A stretch of DNA of 64,000 bases, from assembly GCF_039538045.1 (NCBI RefSeq), contig NZ_BAABBQ010000001.1, positions 2,502,001-2,566,000 of the forward strand. The letters run 5' to 3'. Positions within the stretch are counted from its first letter, which is position 1; every line of letters begins with the position of its first letter. Below are positions 48,683 through 58,263 of the stretch, in pieces. Position numbers and translations under genes: made by a program. The notes under the pieces are model-generated. The model was not told where the DNA came from and ran no database searches. It saw only the letters and a program-made list of their open reading frames with translations. This stretch comes from Sphingomonas swuensis (lineage in GTDB: Bacteria > Pseudomonadota > Alphaproteobacteria > Sphingomonadales > Sphingomonadaceae).

Positions 48683-51600
48683 CTACTCGGCTGCGAGCAG
48701 CTCCTCGGCGCCGCCGAGGTCGACCGAGACGATCCGGCTGACGCCCTTTTCGACCATCGTCACACCATAGAGGCGATGCATCCGGCTCATGGTCACCGCA
48801 TTGTGGGTGACGATGAGGTAGCGGGTGTCGGTTTCGGCGGTCATCCGCACAAGGAGGTCGCAGAAGCGCTCCACGTTGGCGTCGTCGAGCGGGGCGTCGA
48901 CTTCGTCGAGCACGCAGATCGGCGAAGGCTTGGTCAGGAACAGCGCGAAGATGAGCGCGACCGCGGTCAGCGCCTGCTCGCCGCCCGAGAGGAGCGACAG
49001 GGCGCTGAGCCGCTTACCGGGCGGCTGCGCCATGATCTCGAGACCCGCCTCGAGCGGATCGTCGCTGTCGATCAGCGCGAGGTGCGCCTGGCCGCCGTCG
49101 AACAGGGTGGTGAAAAGGCTCCGGAAGTGGCGGTCGACCTGCTCGAAGGCGTCGAGCAGGCGGAGCCGGCCCTCGCGATTGAGGCTTCCGATCGAGCCGC
49201 GCAGGCGATGAATCGCCTGGGTCAGCTCATCGCGCTCGGCGGCGCCCTGGGTGCGGGCCTCATCGAGCTCGGCGAGCTCCTGCTCGGCGACGAGGTTGAC
49301 CGGCCCGATCCGCTCGCGCTCGGCGGTCAGGCGTTCGAGCGACTGGCTTTCCTCGACCGAGTCGGCGAGGTCGTCGGGCGCGAAGCCTAGCTTTCCGGGA
49401 AGCAGCGGCGGGGGGCATTCGAACTTCTCGCCGCAGACCCGGCCATATTCGATCCGCCGCAGGGCCTGCGCCTCGGCCCGGGTTGCCGCGGCGGCGCGCC
49501 GCTCACGAGCCAGAGCCATCGCCTCGTTGGCCTGGGCGAGCGCCTTGCCGACGTCGGCGAGCGCGGCCTCGGCCTCGCGCTCGGCGGCAAGCGCCGCGCC
49601 GATCGCCGCGCTCGAACCCTGCAGCTCCTGCTCGTGGGCGGCGACCTGTGCGGCGAGCCGCTCGGGTTCGCCCGCGAGCGCCGTGGCCTCGCTTGCCAGC
49701 TCCTCGGCGCGGCGCTCAGCGCCGGCGATCCGCTGCATCGCCGTGCGGGAGCGCTCGTCCCACGCCGACTGCTCGCGGGCAGCGGCAAGCTGGCGGTCAC
49801 GATCGCTGGCAGCGGAGCGCGCGGCAGTTGCGAGTTCGGCGCGGTGATCGGCGACCGAGCGACCGCGCTCGGCGGCAATCGCGCGGGCGTCGGCGAGTTC
49901 GCCGGCAAGCGCGTCCTGCGCGGGCAGCGCGGCAAGCACCGCCTCGGCCTGCGCGACCGAGTTCGCCGAGGCGTCGAGCACGGGGGCGAGCTCCTCGCGG
50001 CGCTGGCGAAGTGAAGCACGCTGTTCCTCGTGCCGCTCGAGCGCGGCGGCGGCGGCGTCCTCGTCGCGGCGGGCCTGGCGAGCGGTGTTTTCCGCGGCGA
50101 GCAGCTCGGCCCGGGCCCGGTCGGCGGCCGTGGCGACGGCGGTCACCCTGGCAAGCGCCTCCTCGCGCTCGCGGGTGGCCGCATCGAATCGCCCACGAAG
50201 TTCAGGGAGCCTGTCGTCGAGCGCGGCGAGGCGATTGGCGCGCTCGAGCCGCTCGGCCGCGGCGGCGCCGCTTCCGCTGCTGACGAATCCGTCCCAGCGG
50301 CGAAGCCGGCCGTCGCGGGTCACCAGCCGCTGCCCCGCGGCGAGCGGCTGTCCGTCGTCGGCGTCGGCGACCCCGACCTGGGCGAGGCGGCGGGCAAGCT
50401 CGGGTGGCGCGGTGACCAGGGTTGCGAGGGGGACAAGACCGTCGGCCAGCGGGGGATCGTAGGGCGAGGGCTCGACCCCCGCCCAGCCGCGCTCGCCCGC
50501 GCTTCCGACCGGGGCGCCGAGATCGTCGCCGAGCGCGGCGGCCAAGGCCTTCTCGTAGCCCGACGCGACCGTGATGCTGGCAAGGACGCCCGAGCCCTTG
50601 CCTTGGCTGAGCGCACGGCGAAGCGCCTCGGCCTCGCTGGTCGCAGCGGCATGGGCGGCGCGGGCTTCGGCGAGCGCGGCCTCGGCAAGGTTGCGTGCCT
50701 CGGCGGCCTTCCCGCGCTCCTGCTCGGCGGCGGCGATCGCCTGCTCGGCGCTGGCCGCCTTGGCGGAAGCCTCGGCCGCGCGCGCCGCGGCCTGGTCACG
50801 GCGGGCGGAGTGGTCGGCACCGTCGCCGAGGCGGCCCAGCTGGTCCTCGAGCCGGCGAGCCTCGTCGGCGAGCCGTGCCGCATGGCTGCGCGCCGCATTG
50901 AGCGCGGCGAGCGCGACCTGCCGCTCGGCGCGGAGTGCGGCTTCGCGGGTCAGGAGACCGGCGAGCGCCGCCTCGGCCGCCCGAGCCTGTTCCTCGGCGC
51001 CGCGCAACTGGTCGGTCAGTCGCGCCTGGTGATCGGTAGAGTCGGCAAGTCGCGCCGCGATGGCCTCTTGTTCGGCAGCGAGGGCGGCCATCGCCTGGGT
51101 CGCGTCGGCGGACAGCGCCTGCTCGCGCGTGCGCTCGGCGTCGAGCTGCCCGGCGCTGCGCTCGAGCTCGACCAGACGGTGGCGGGCGGTGTCGAGCGCG
51201 GCGCGGGTGGTGGCGAGCTTGTGGGCGAGCTCCTGCCCTTCCTCGCGGGCGCGGGTCGCCGCCTGCCGCCGCTCCGCGACCAGCCCGGCGGCGACCTGCT
51301 GCGCGGCCTGGGCGCGCCCGAGTCCGGCGGTCAGCGCCTCCACTTCGCGAGCGGCGCGATCGGCTTCGACCCCGGCCTCGCGGGCGGCGGCATCGGCCTC
51401 GGCCCAGCGGCGGTAGATCAGCCGGCCCTCGCTCAACCGGATCCGGTCGGTCAGCGCCCGATAGCGCTCCGCGGCGCGGGCCTGGCGACGGAGCGCGGCG
51501 GCGCGGATTTCCTGGTCGCCGAGCAATTCGTCGAGCCGCTGGAGGTTGGTCTCGGTCGCGCGGAGCTTCTGCTCGGCATCCTTGCGGCGGACGTGGAGGC

Positions 51601-52087
51601 CGGCAATCCCGGCCGCTTCCTCGAGCATCGCCCTTCGCTCTGCGGGCTTGGCCGAGATGAGCGCGCCGATCCGGTTCTGGCTGACCAGAGCGGGAGAGTG
51701 GGCGCCGGTCGCCGCGTCGGCGAACAGCAGGGCGACGTCCTTCTGGCGAACGTCGCGGCCGTCGATCCGGTAGGCAGAACCGGCGCCGCGCTCGATCCGG
51801 CGGGTGACCTCGCTCTCGCCGTCAGCCGAGCTTTCGACCAAGAGCGAGACCTCGGCGAAATCGCGCGGCGGGCGCTGCGCGGTGCCGGCGAAGATCACGT
51901 CCTCCATCCCGCCGCCGCGAAGCGACTTGGGACTGCCCTCGCCCATCACCCAGCGGAGCGCCTCGAGCAGGTTCGACTTGCCGCAGCCATTGGGCCCAAC
52001 GACGCCCGTCAGCCCCGGCTCGATCCGAAGATCGGCCGGTTCGACGAAGCTCTTGAAGCCGGTCAGCTTGAGGCGGCGAAACCGCAC
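48683..52087 (-). CDS. smc: SMC, chromosome segregation ATPase
   Basis: 1134 residues. Walker A GPNGCGKSN is at 31-39. Long coiled coils (about 165-500 and 650-970) flank a hinge region near 510-600. The C-terminal head has the signature LSGGEQALTAVALIFALF and Walker B ICVLDEVDAPLDD. SMC dimers with ScpA/ScpB compact and segregate the chromosome; scpA and scpB are not in the window. The extreme Ala/Glu/Arg bias of the coiled coil gives long empty frames on the opposite strand. Confidence 0.97.
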   Translation of the reverse strand: MRFRRLKLTGFKSFVEPADLRIEPGLTGVVGPNGCGKSNLLEALRWVMGEGSPKSLRGGGMEDVIFAGTAQRPPRDFAEVSLLVESSADGESEVTRRIERGAGSAYRIDGRDVRQKDVALLFADAATGAHSPALVSQNRIGALISAKPAERRAMLEEAAGIAGLHVRRKDAEQKLRATETNLQRLDELLGDQEIRAAALRRQARAAERYRALTDRIRLSEGRLIYRRWAEADAAAREAGVEADRAAREVEALTAGLGRAQAAQQVAAGLVAERRQAATRAREEGQELAHKLATTRAALDTARHRLVELERSAGQLDAERTREQALSADATQAMAALAAEQEAIAARLADSTDHQARLTDQLRGAEEQARAAEAALAGLLTREAALRAERQVALAALNAARSHAARLADEARRLEDQLGRLGDGADHSARRDQAAARAAEASAKAASAEQAIAAAEQERGKAAEARNLAEAALAEARAAHAAATSEAEALRRALSQGKGSGVLASITVASGYEKALAAALGDDLGAPVGSAGERGWAGVEPSPYDPPLADGLVPLATLVTAPPELARRLAQVGVADADDGQPLAAGQRLVTRDGRLRRWDGFVSSGSGAAAAERLERANRLAALDDRLPELRGRFDAATREREEALARVTAVATAADRARAELLAAENTARQARRDEDAAAAALERHEEQRASLRQRREELAPVLDASANSVAQAEAVLAALPAQDALAGELADARAIAAERGRSVADHRAELATAARSAASDRDRQLAAAREQSAWDERSRTAMQRIAGAERRAEELASEATALAGEPERLAAQVAAHEQELQGSSAAIGAALAAEREAEAALADVGKALAQANEAMALARERRAAAATRAEAQALRRIEYGRVCGEKFECPPPLLPGKLGFAPDDLADSVEESQSLERLTAERERIGPVNLVAEQELAELDEARTQGAAERDELTQAIHRLRGSIGSLNREGRLRLLDAFEQVDRHFRSLFTTLFDGGQAHLALIDSDDPLEAGLEIMAQPPGKRLSALSLLSGGEQALTAVALIFALFLTKPSPICVLDEVDAPLDDANVERFCDLLVRMTAETDTRYLIVTHNAVTMSRMHRLYGVTMVEKGVSRIVSVDLGGAEELLAAE

Positions 52088-52128
52088 CGTCTGGTCACTC
52101 CCCCCGGGTGTGGACGGCGCCCTGGGGA

Positions 52129-52872
52129 TCAGAGCGCCTTCTTGATGCCGGCTTCGAGCTGCTGCCAGGTCGGCGTTCCCACCTTGATGTCGACCACGTC
52201 GCCGTTGACAAGGAAGGTCGGAGTGCCGGGAATGTCATATTGCGTGCTGGCATCGCTCAGCATCTGCACCAGCCGGTCGATCTCGGCCTGGTTGGCGAGG
52301 CACTGGCTGGTCTTGCCGGACGGCAGGCCCCGCTGAGCGGCCCATTCCTGAAGCCCGCTGAGCTGCGCCATCTGCTGGAACTGCTGCCCGGGCGGGAGAG
52401 TCTGGAGCGCCTGCAGGCGATCCTGCGGCGCCGACTGGAGCTTCTCGAAGACGGTCTTCTGGTCGGCGAAAAGCGCGTTCGTCAGCGTGAAGAACTGCGG
52501 GGTGGCGCCGGCGCAGCGGGTGATCAGCGACGCCGTCATGTCGAGCGGGTCACGCACATAGTTGCGGAATTCGAAGCTGACATTGCCGTTCTTCACATAT
52601 TGCTCGACGAGGCTGGGCTCACCCTCGCGCGAGAAGTCGGCGCAGTGCGAGCAGGTCATCGAGGCGAACTCGACCACCTTCACCTTGGCCTGCGGATTGC
52701 CCATCAGCATCCCGCCCTCGGTGGTCTGGGTGACGAGCTTGGTCCAGTCGCCGTTGGGTGCCTGCACCGGCGCGGCGGCGGGATTGTCGTTCTGGGCAGT
52801 CGGCTCCTGCTTGCAGGCCGAAGCACCGAGCGCGAGCGCGCTGACAGCCAATCCCAACATCAACTTGTTCAT
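52129..52872 (-). CDS. DsbA-family thioredoxin-like lipoprotein
   Basis: 247 residues. The signal ends in ASAC with C20 as probable lipidation site. The mature protein has a DsbA/DsbG-type thioredoxin fold with active site C74-S-H-C77 (MTCSHCADF) and the cis-proline loop GTPTFLVNG. It probably oxidises or isomerises periplasmic cysteines and may be re-oxidised by the DsbB-like protein at 41.2 kb. The DUF721 gene upstream ends 4 bases inside its start. Confidence 0.9.
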   Translation of the reverse strand: MNKLMLGLAVSALALGASACKQEPTAQNDNPAAAPVQAPNGDWTKLVTQTTEGGMLMGNPQAKVKVVEFASMTCSHCADFSREGEPSLVEQYVKNGNVSFEFRNYVRDPLDMTASLITRCAGATPQFFTLTNALFADQKTVFEKLQSAPQDRLQALQTLPPGQQFQQMAQLSGLQEWAAQRGLPSGKTSQCLANQAEIDRLVQMLSDASTQYDIPGTPTFLVNGDVVDIKVGTPTWQQLEAGIKKAL

Positions 52873-53429
52873 AGGTCCTGGTCACTCCGTTTGGGCGATG
52901 GTTTGAGCTTGAATGGGGCGGCGACGATCCGCGGCGGCCCGGCATTGGCGGCGATCGCGCCGGCCATGTTCTCGAGCACGGTCCGCAGTTCGGGATCGGC
53001 AATCTCGCGCAGGCCGTCGCCGAGCTCGCGCGGGACTGGCGCGGGCTGCGGGCGTGGTGGTCGCGGCGCGGGCCGGAGCGCGGCGCCGTGGCGGAAGACG
53101 ACCTTCTCGACCGCGGCATAGCCGAAGAAGCGATTGACCCGCTCGATGATCATCGGCCCGAGATGCTGGAGCAAAGGCGCGTGGGCTCCCTCGACCGCGA
53201 GGGTCAGGGTCCCGCCGCCCTTCTTGCCGGCCGGAAAGCGGATCGATTCGGGGGTGGAGACCCTGGCGTAACGCTCGCCGACGATCTCCTGCCAGCGCGA
53301 GACCACTGCGCCCTGGATGAAGCCGAAGCGCTTGAAGGCGAGCCCGCCGATGTCGAGCGCCAGTTCGCCCGCCGCGCGGGCGCGGTTCTGGCGGGGCGCG
53401 TCGGCTGGTTCGGGCTTTTTCTTCGACAT
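52869..53429 (-). CDS. DUF721/DciA-like protein
   Basis: 186 residues. The DUF721 core is at about 20-110 (IQGAVVSRWQEIVGERYARVSTPESIRF, then LLQHLGPMIIERVNRFFGY), followed by a Pro/Arg-rich segment. DciA, the best studied member, loads the replicative helicase DnaB in bacteria without DnaC. The start at 53429 (MSKKKPEP) is preferred; ATGs 6 codons upstream also fit. It overlaps the thioredoxin gene by 4 bases and is divergent from mutY with only 27 bases between starts. Confidence 0.84.
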   Translation of the reverse strand: MSKKKPEPADAPRQNRARAAGELALDIGGLAFKRFGFIQGAVVSRWQEIVGERYARVSTPESIRFPAGKKGGGTLTLAVEGAHAPLLQHLGPMIIERVNRFFGYAAVEKVVFRHGAALRPAPRPPRPQPAPVPRELGDGLREIADPELRTVLENMAGAIAANAGPPRIVAAPFKLKPSPKRSDQDL

Positions 53430-53456
53430 GTTCGCCTGCCATGCCATAGGCGGCGC

Positions 53457-54443
53457 ATGGACGCCACCGCAGCCGCGCTGCTGCTCGACCATTATGATTC
53501 CGCTCGCCGCGACCTTCCCTGGCGGAGCGATTCGCCGGACCCCTACAGGGTGTGGCTGAGCGAAGTCATGCTCCAGCAGACCACCGTCGCCACCGTCACT
53601 CCGCGCTTCCTTCGCTTCGTCGAACGGTGGCCGACGGTCGAGGCGCTGGCGGCGGCGAGCGACGAGGAGATCCTCGGCGAGTGGGCCGGGCTCGGCTATT
53701 ATGCACGGGCGCGCAATCTCATCGCCTGTGCCCGCAAGGTCGCCGCAGACGGCGGCTTTCCCGTCACGGAGGCTGGTCTCCGCGCACTTCCGGGGCTTGG
53801 CGCCTACACCGCGGCGGCGGTCGCGGCGATCGCCTTCGGCCAGCCGGCGGTACCGATCGACACCAATGTCGAGCGGGTGATCGCCCGCTTCTACGGCCTC
53901 ACGGAGCGGAGCGCAGTGCCGGCGGCGGCCAGGGCCTTCTTCCCGGGGGCACGCAACGGCGACGTGGCGCAGGCGCTGATGGATCTCGGCGCGACCCTCT
54001 GTCGGCCAAGGGCGCCCGCCTGCCCCGCGTGCCCGCTTTGGAAGCACTGCCAAGCCGCGGCGAGCGGCACCCCCGAGGCCTTTCCCGCGCCCAAGGTTCG
54101 CAAGGCCCGCCCGCACCGCTTCGGAATCGCCTGGTGGGTGCGGAAGGATGATCACGTCTGGCTCGTCCGCCGCGCACAGCAGGGCTTGCTCGGCGGAATG
54201 GCCGCGCTGCCCGGGCCCGAGTGGCAGGATGAGCGGCCCTCGGCCAACGCGATCGCCATCCACCGCCACGGCTTCACTCATTTCACGCTCGATCTTCTGG
54301 TCGTGCCCGCAGCCGAACCGCCCGACGGCGAGGGCTGGTGGCAACCACTGCAAGGGATCGCCGACGCCGGCCTCCCGACCCTCTATGCGCGGGCGATCAA
54401 GGCCGCGCTGACCGCCGAACGGGAGCCGCGACTTGCCGCCTGA
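53457..54443 (+). CDS. mutY: MutY, adenine DNA glycosylase
   Basis: 328-residue repair enzyme removing adenine mispaired with 8-oxoguanine. Catalytic E36 lies in WLSEVMLQQTT, and the helix-hairpin-helix is LPGLGAYTAAAVAAIAFG. D135 (PIDTNVERV) and the iron-sulfur ligands C182, C189, C192 and C198 are all present. The C-terminal Nudix-like domain (about 220-325) recognises 8-oxoG and has HGFTHFTL. It is somewhat short but complete. nudC starts inside its 3' end. Confidence 0.96.
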   Translation: MDATAAALLLDHYDSARRDLPWRSDSPDPYRVWLSEVMLQQTTVATVTPRFLRFVERWPTVEALAAASDEEILGEWAGLGYYARARNLIACARKVAADGGFPVTEAGLRALPGLGAYTAAAVAAIAFGQPAVPIDTNVERVIARFYGLTERSAVPAAARAFFPGARNGDVAQALMDLGATLCRPRAPACPACPLWKHCQAAASGTPEAFPAPKVRKARPHRFGIAWWVRKDDHVWLVRRAQQGLLGGMAALPGPEWQDERPSANAIAIHRHGFTHFTLDLLVVPAAEPPDGEGWWQPLQGIADAGLPTLYARAIKAALTAEREPRLAA

Positions 54444-55278
54444 CATCTTCTTCGCCGGGCCCGGGCTCGACCGTGCCGATCAGCTGCGGGGCGCGCCCGA
54501 GCGCCTTGCGGAGCTCGCCGAAGCGACGGGCGCGAGGGAGCTCATCTGGGAGCATGGCCTTCCGGCGCTCGACCCCGACGGAGCGCTGCGCTGGGGACCG
54601 CTTCGCGACCCGGCGCTATTCCTCGGGATCGACGGCGACACGCCCTGCTTCTCGCCAGTGGGTGCCGAAGGCGGCGACCTTCGCGCGCAGTTCGGCGCGC
54701 TGGCCCACCTGACGGCGGCCGACGCGCCGGTCTTCGCCGCCGCGACCAGCCTTTCGAGCTGGCACCGGCGGCACCGCTTCTGCGCCAACTGCGGCAGTTC
54801 GAGCGAGATCGTCCGCGGCGGTTGGTCGCGGCGCTGCGGCGCCTGCCAGGCGGAGCATTTTCCGCGGGTCGATCCGGTGGTGATCATGCTTGCCGAGCAT
54901 GACGGGCGAGTGCTGCTCGGCCGGCAGCCGCGCTTTCCACCGCAGCGCTATTCGGCTCTGGCGGGTTTCGTCGAGGTCGGCGAAGCGCTCGAGGATGCCG
55001 TCGCGCGGGAGCTGTTCGAGGAGGCGGGGGTGCGCGTCGACGACGTCCGCTATGTCGCGAGCCAGCCGTGGCCCTTTCCTTCGTCGCTGATGATCGCCTG
55101 CACCGCGAAGGCGCGAGACGACGCGCTGACGATCGACACGACCGAGCTCGAGGATGCGCGCTGGTTTACCCGCGCCGAGGTCGCCGCGGCGATGGCGGGC
55201 GAGATCGACCCGGCCTTCGTCGCGCCGCCTCCTTTTGCCATCGCGCACAGCCTGCTTGCCCACTGGTTGGCCGCTTGA
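54433..55278 (+). CDS. nudC: NudC, NADH pyrophosphatase
   Basis: 281 residues. There is an N-terminal domain, a zinc ribbon (CANCGS and RRCGACQ, about 117-140), then the Nudix domain with the box GFVEVGEALEDAVARELFEE and the downstream SQPWPFPSSLM motif that marks NudC. It hydrolyses NADH and can remove NAD caps from RNA. The start is a TTG with GGGAG 7 bases upstream, overlapping mutY by 11 bases. Confidence 0.94.
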   Translation: MPPDIFFAGPGLDRADQLRGAPERLAELAEATGARELIWEHGLPALDPDGALRWGPLRDPALFLGIDGDTPCFSPVGAEGGDLRAQFGALAHLTAADAPVFAAATSLSSWHRRHRFCANCGSSSEIVRGGWSRRCGACQAEHFPRVDPVVIMLAEHDGRVLLGRQPRFPPQRYSALAGFVEVGEALEDAVARELFEEAGVRVDDVRYVASQPWPFPSSLMIACTAKARDDALTIDTTELEDARWFTRAEVAAAMAGEIDPAFVAPPPFAIAHSLLAHWLAA

Positions 55279-55290
55279 AGAACTCAAGGG

Positions 55291-55317
55291 GCCCGCTTAA
55301 AGAGCGCGGGCATTTTC
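55291..55317 (+). terminator. nudC terminator
   Basis: gcccgc (55291-55296) and gcgggc (55306-55311) form a stem around ttaaagagc, followed directly by attttc, a plausible intrinsic terminator 13 bases after the nudC stop. Confidence 0.65.
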
Positions 55318-55344
55318 TCATCCATCGGACGCGCTAGAACCATC

Positions 55345-56064
55345 ATGCAGGACAATAACAACACGGTCGCCGGCTGGGTGCTGTTCGCCGGAATCGTCGC
55401 GCTGGGCAGCAGCCTGGTCGCCGGCACCTACTTCCACGGCGAGCGTCCGGAGAAGATGGGCTATCCGATCGAGGGCGTGGTCGAGGAAGGCGGCAGCGGC
55501 GAGGCCGAGCAGCCGATCGAATTCTATCTCGCCAGCGCCGACGCGGCCAAGGGCGCGGACGTGTTCAAGAAGTGCCAGGCCTGCCACAATGCCGAGAAGG
55601 GCGGAGCGAACGCGCTAGGCCCGAACCTCTACGGCGCCTTCGGCAAGCCGCACGGCCACGTCCCGGGCTTCGCTTATTCGGATGCCCTGAAGGGAGTTCC
55701 GGGCGTGTGGGACTGGAAGAGCATGAGCGAGTGGCTCGCCAATCCGAAGAAGTATGCGCCGGGCACCAAGATGACCTTCGCGGGCCTCAGCAACCCCGAG
55801 GACCGGGCCAATGTCATGGCCTATCTCAACAGCAAGAGCGACGCGCCGATGCCGCTTCCGGCCGCGCCCGTCGCCTCGACCCCGGGCGCTGCCGGCGACA
55901 AGGCCGCCTCCGAGGCCGACGATGCCGGCGCGCAGAAGGCCGAGAACGAGCCGGTGCTGACCGAGCAGGACGCGCAGAAGGGCGGAATCGCCAACATCCG
56001 CGGCGAGGGTGCCCCCAAGGTCACCGCGCCGGGCACCACCGCGACGCCGGCGCCCAAGCAGTAG
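55345..56064 (+). CDS. Membrane-anchored c-type cytochrome
   Basis: 239 residues. An uncleaved N-terminal anchor (about 9-28) precedes a class I cytochrome c domain (about 65-168) with haem attachment C77-x2-C80-H81 (KCQACH) and distal methionine in GTKMTF. A long Ala/Glu/Pro tail (about 170-239) is probably disordered. It resembles the CycM/cytochrome c552 type that carries electrons from the bc1 complex to oxidase in alphaproteobacteria. The tail is unusually long for that group. Confidence 0.92.
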   Translation: MQDNNNTVAGWVLFAGIVALGSSLVAGTYFHGERPEKMGYPIEGVVEEGGSGEAEQPIEFYLASADAAKGADVFKKCQACHNAEKGGANALGPNLYGAFGKPHGHVPGFAYSDALKGVPGVWDWKSMSEWLANPKKYAPGTKMTFAGLSNPEDRANVMAYLNSKSDAPMPLPAAPVASTPGAAGDKAASEADDAGAQKAENEPVLTEQDAQKGGIANIRGEGAPKVTAPGTTATPAPKQ

Positions 56065-56072
56065 GCAGAATT

Positions 56073-56106
56073 CCCCGCCCAGGCGCTCAATGCGCCTGGC
56101 GGGGGC
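56073..56106. terminator. Shared hairpin terminator with the mce stop codon in its loop
   Basis: ccccgcccaggcgc (56073-56086) pairs with gcgcctggcgggg (56092-56104), with a single bulged base. The tca that forms the mce stop on the minus strand is 56087-56089, in the loop. The hairpin lies between the convergent cytochrome and mce genes and is likely used in both directions. Confidence 0.7.
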
Positions 56107-56506
56107 TTTCCATCAACTCGGTGAGCACTCCGCCCGTGTCCTTCGGATGAAGGAAGAAGATCGGCGTGCCGTGCGCCCCGATCCTTGTGGCTCCGAGGAT
56201 GCGCACGCCGGCGCCCTCGAAATGCGCCCGCGCCTCGGCGATGTCGTGCACCTCGAAGCAGACATGATGCTGTCCGCCCTGCGGGTTCTTCTCGAGGAAC
56301 TTCGCGACCGGGCTGTCGGGACCGAGCGGTTCGATCAGCTCGACCTGGCTGTTGGGCGCATCGACGAAGCACACCCGCACGCCTTGGGCAGGAAGGTCGA
56401 ACGGCGGCGAGCTGGGCTCGACACCGTAGAGGGTACGGTACATGTCGAGACTACGCTCGATCGACGGGGTGGCGACCCCGACATGGTTCAGGCGTCCGAG
56501 TTTCAT
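56087..56506 (-). CDS. mce: Methylmalonyl-CoA epimerase
   Basis: 139-residue vicinal-oxygen-chelate enzyme that interconverts the two methylmalonyl-CoA epimers in propionyl-CoA breakdown. There are two beta-alpha-beta-beta-beta units: the first begins RLNHVGVATPS, and the second holds GGQHHVCFEV, supplying the metal histidines. Length is standard. It lies 7 bases after a small membrane-protein gene and downstream of pccB, giving a partial propionate pathway (the mutase and biotin carboxylase subunits are outside the window). Confidence 0.95.
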   Translation of the reverse strand: MKLGRLNHVGVATPSIERSLDMYRTLYGVEPSSPPFDLPAQGVRVCFVDAPNSQVELIEPLGPDSPVAKFLEKNPQGGQHHVCFEVHDIAEARAHFEGAGVRILGATRIGAHGTPIFFLHPKDTGGVLTELMESPRQAH

Positions 56507-56513
56507 CGAGATC

Positions 56514-56756
56514 CTACTTCAGCGCTGCAATGGTCGATACGATCAGGGCGGCAAGGCTGAGCCCCAACCAGACGAACTTGAGTGCGATCAGCAGCTGCGC
56601 CTTGCCCGGCTCAAGCTCCCGGTCCGCGACGAACGCCGATTCCTGAACCGTCTGGGCTGACAAGGCATTGACCACGCCGCGGGCGAAGGCGACCGACGAC
56701 AGAAGGAAGATCAGTGGCGGCAACCACTTGTCGAGTTCAAAGTGGGATGTTGTCAT
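56514..56756 (-). CDS. Small two-helix membrane protein (80 aa)
   Basis: Starts [11 protein letters not shown] and has two hydrophobic segments (about 12-32 and 58-78) separated by a polar loop. The family is not recognised. The ATG lies 20 bases inside the pccB 3' end, and the stop is 7 bases before mce, so it is embedded in the propionyl-CoA operon. An upstream in-frame ATG at 56900 would read antisense-like residues inside pccB and is rejected. Confidence 0.72.
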   Translation of the reverse strand: MTTSHFELDKWLPPLIFLLSSVAFARGVVNALSAQTVQESAFVADRELEPGKAQLLIALKFVWLGLSLAALIVSTIAALK

Positions 56757-58263
56757 GCTTCTTCCACGGGTTCTCGAGGCTCTTGTCCTTGAGCTTCCGC
56801 AAGCCAAGCGCGACCTTCCGGCGGGTTTCGCGGGGCTGGATGACGTCGTCGATGAAGCCCATGCTCGCCGCCACGAACGGGTTGGCGAAGCGCGCCTCAT
56901 ATTCCTGCGTGCGCTCGGCGATCTCTTCCGGGGTCTTGCCGCGGAAGATGATCTCGACCGCGCCCTTGGCGCCCATCACCGCGATCTCGGCGGTCGGCCA
57001 GGCATAGTTCAAGTCTCCGCGCAGGTGCTTGGAGGCCATGACGTCATAGGCGCCGCCATAGGCCTTGCGGGTGATGACGGTGATCTTGGGGACGGTCGCC
57101 TCGGCATAAGCGAACAGCAGCTTGGCGCCATGCTTGATGATGCCGTTGTGCTCTTGGCCCACCCCGGGGAGAAAGCCGGGAACGTCGACGAAGGTCAGCA
57201 GCGGAATGTCGAAGGCGTCGCAGAAGCGGACAAAGCGCGCGGCCTTCTTGGATGAGTTGATGTCGAGCACGCCGGCCAGCACCATCGGCTGATTGGCGAC
57301 GACGCCGACGGTGCGTCCCTCGATCCGGCAGAAGCCGATGATGATGTTGGCGGCATGGGCGGGCTGAAGCTCGAAGAAGTCGCCTTCGTCGGCGACCTTC
57401 CGGATCAGCTCGTGCATGTCGTAAGGCTGGTTAGCGCTGGGCGGGATCAGCGTGTCGAGGCTGTCCTCGGACCGGTCGAACGGGTCTTCGGTCGGCCGCT
57501 CGGGCACCGACAGCCGGTTGGACAGCGGCAGGAAGTCGAAGAATTCACGCGCCGCGAGGAGCGCGTCGATGTCGTTCTCGAAGGCGACGTCGGCGACGCC
57601 CGACTTGGCGGTATGGGTGACCGCTCCGCCAAGCTCCTCCTGGGTGACGACCTCGTTGGTGACGGTCTTCACCACGTCCGGGCCGGTGACGAACATGTAG
57701 GAGCTGTCCTTCACCATGAAGATGAAGTCGGTCATCGCGGGCGAATAGACCGCGCCGCCGGCGCACGGTCCCATAATGAGGGAAAGCTGCGGCACGACGC
57801 CGCTGGCGAGCACGTTGCGCTGGAACACCTCGGCATAGCCAGCAAGGCTGGCGACGCCTTCCTGAATTCGCGCGCCGCCCGAATCGTTGAGGCCGATGAC
57901 CGGCGCCCCGACCTTCATCGCCGCGTCCATCACCTTGCAGATCTTCTGCGCGTGGCGCTCGGACAAGGAGCCGCCGAAAACGGTGAAGTCCTGCGCAAAG
58001 ACATAGACGAGCCGGCCGTTGATCGTGCCCGAGCCGGTCACCACGCCATCGCCGGGGAAGCGCTGGTCGGCCATCCCGAACTCGGTCGCATTATGTTCGA
58101 CGAAGGCGTCGACCTCCTCGAAGCTGCCCTCGTCGAGCAGCACGGCGAGCCGCTCGCGCGCGGTCAGACGACCCTTGGCATGCTGGGCGTCGATGCGGCG
58201 TTGGCCGCCTCCCATTTGCGCTGCGGCGCGGCGGCGTTCGAGTTCGGCGATGGTGCTGCTCAT
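56737..58263 (-). CDS. pccB: Propionyl-CoA carboxylase beta subunit (carboxyltransferase)
   Basis: 508-residue biotin-dependent carboxyltransferase. The crotonase-type fold is duplicated. The N-terminal half has [28 protein letters not shown] and [13 protein letters not shown], the second oxyanion region. The C-terminal half has [14 protein letters not shown] and [14 protein letters not shown]. Together with mce downstream it points to propionyl-CoA as substrate, although acetyl-CoA-type carboxylases share these motifs. Confidence 0.93.
   Translation of the reverse strand: MSSTIAELERRRAAAQMGGGQRRIDAQHAKGRLTARERLAVLLDEGSFEEVDAFVEHNATEFGMADQRFPGDGVVTGSGTINGRLVYVFAQDFTVFGGSLSERHAQKICKVMDAAMKVGAPVIGLNDSGGARIQEGVASLAGYAEVFQRNVLASGVVPQLSLIMGPCAGGAVYSPAMTDFIFMVKDSSYMFVTGPDVVKTVTNEVVTQEELGGAVTHTAKSGVADVAFENDIDALLAAREFFDFLPLSNRLSVPERPTEDPFDRSEDSLDTLIPPSANQPYDMHELIRKVADEGDFFELQPAHAANIIIGFCRIEGRTVGVVANQPMVLAGVLDINSSKKAARFVRFCDAFDIPLLTFVDVPGFLPGVGQEHNGIIKHGAKLLFAYAEATVPKITVITRKAYGGAYDVMASKHLRGDLNYAWPTAEIAVMGAKGAVEIIFRGKTPEEIAERTQEYEARFANPFVAASMGFIDDVIQPRETRRKVALGLRKLKDKSLENPWKKHDNIPL

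Noticed and set aside
50030..52336. 768-codon frame antisense to smc
   Set aside because: The smc coiled coil is so Ala/Glu/Arg-rich that its complement lacks stops. No start signal or recognisable protein is present.
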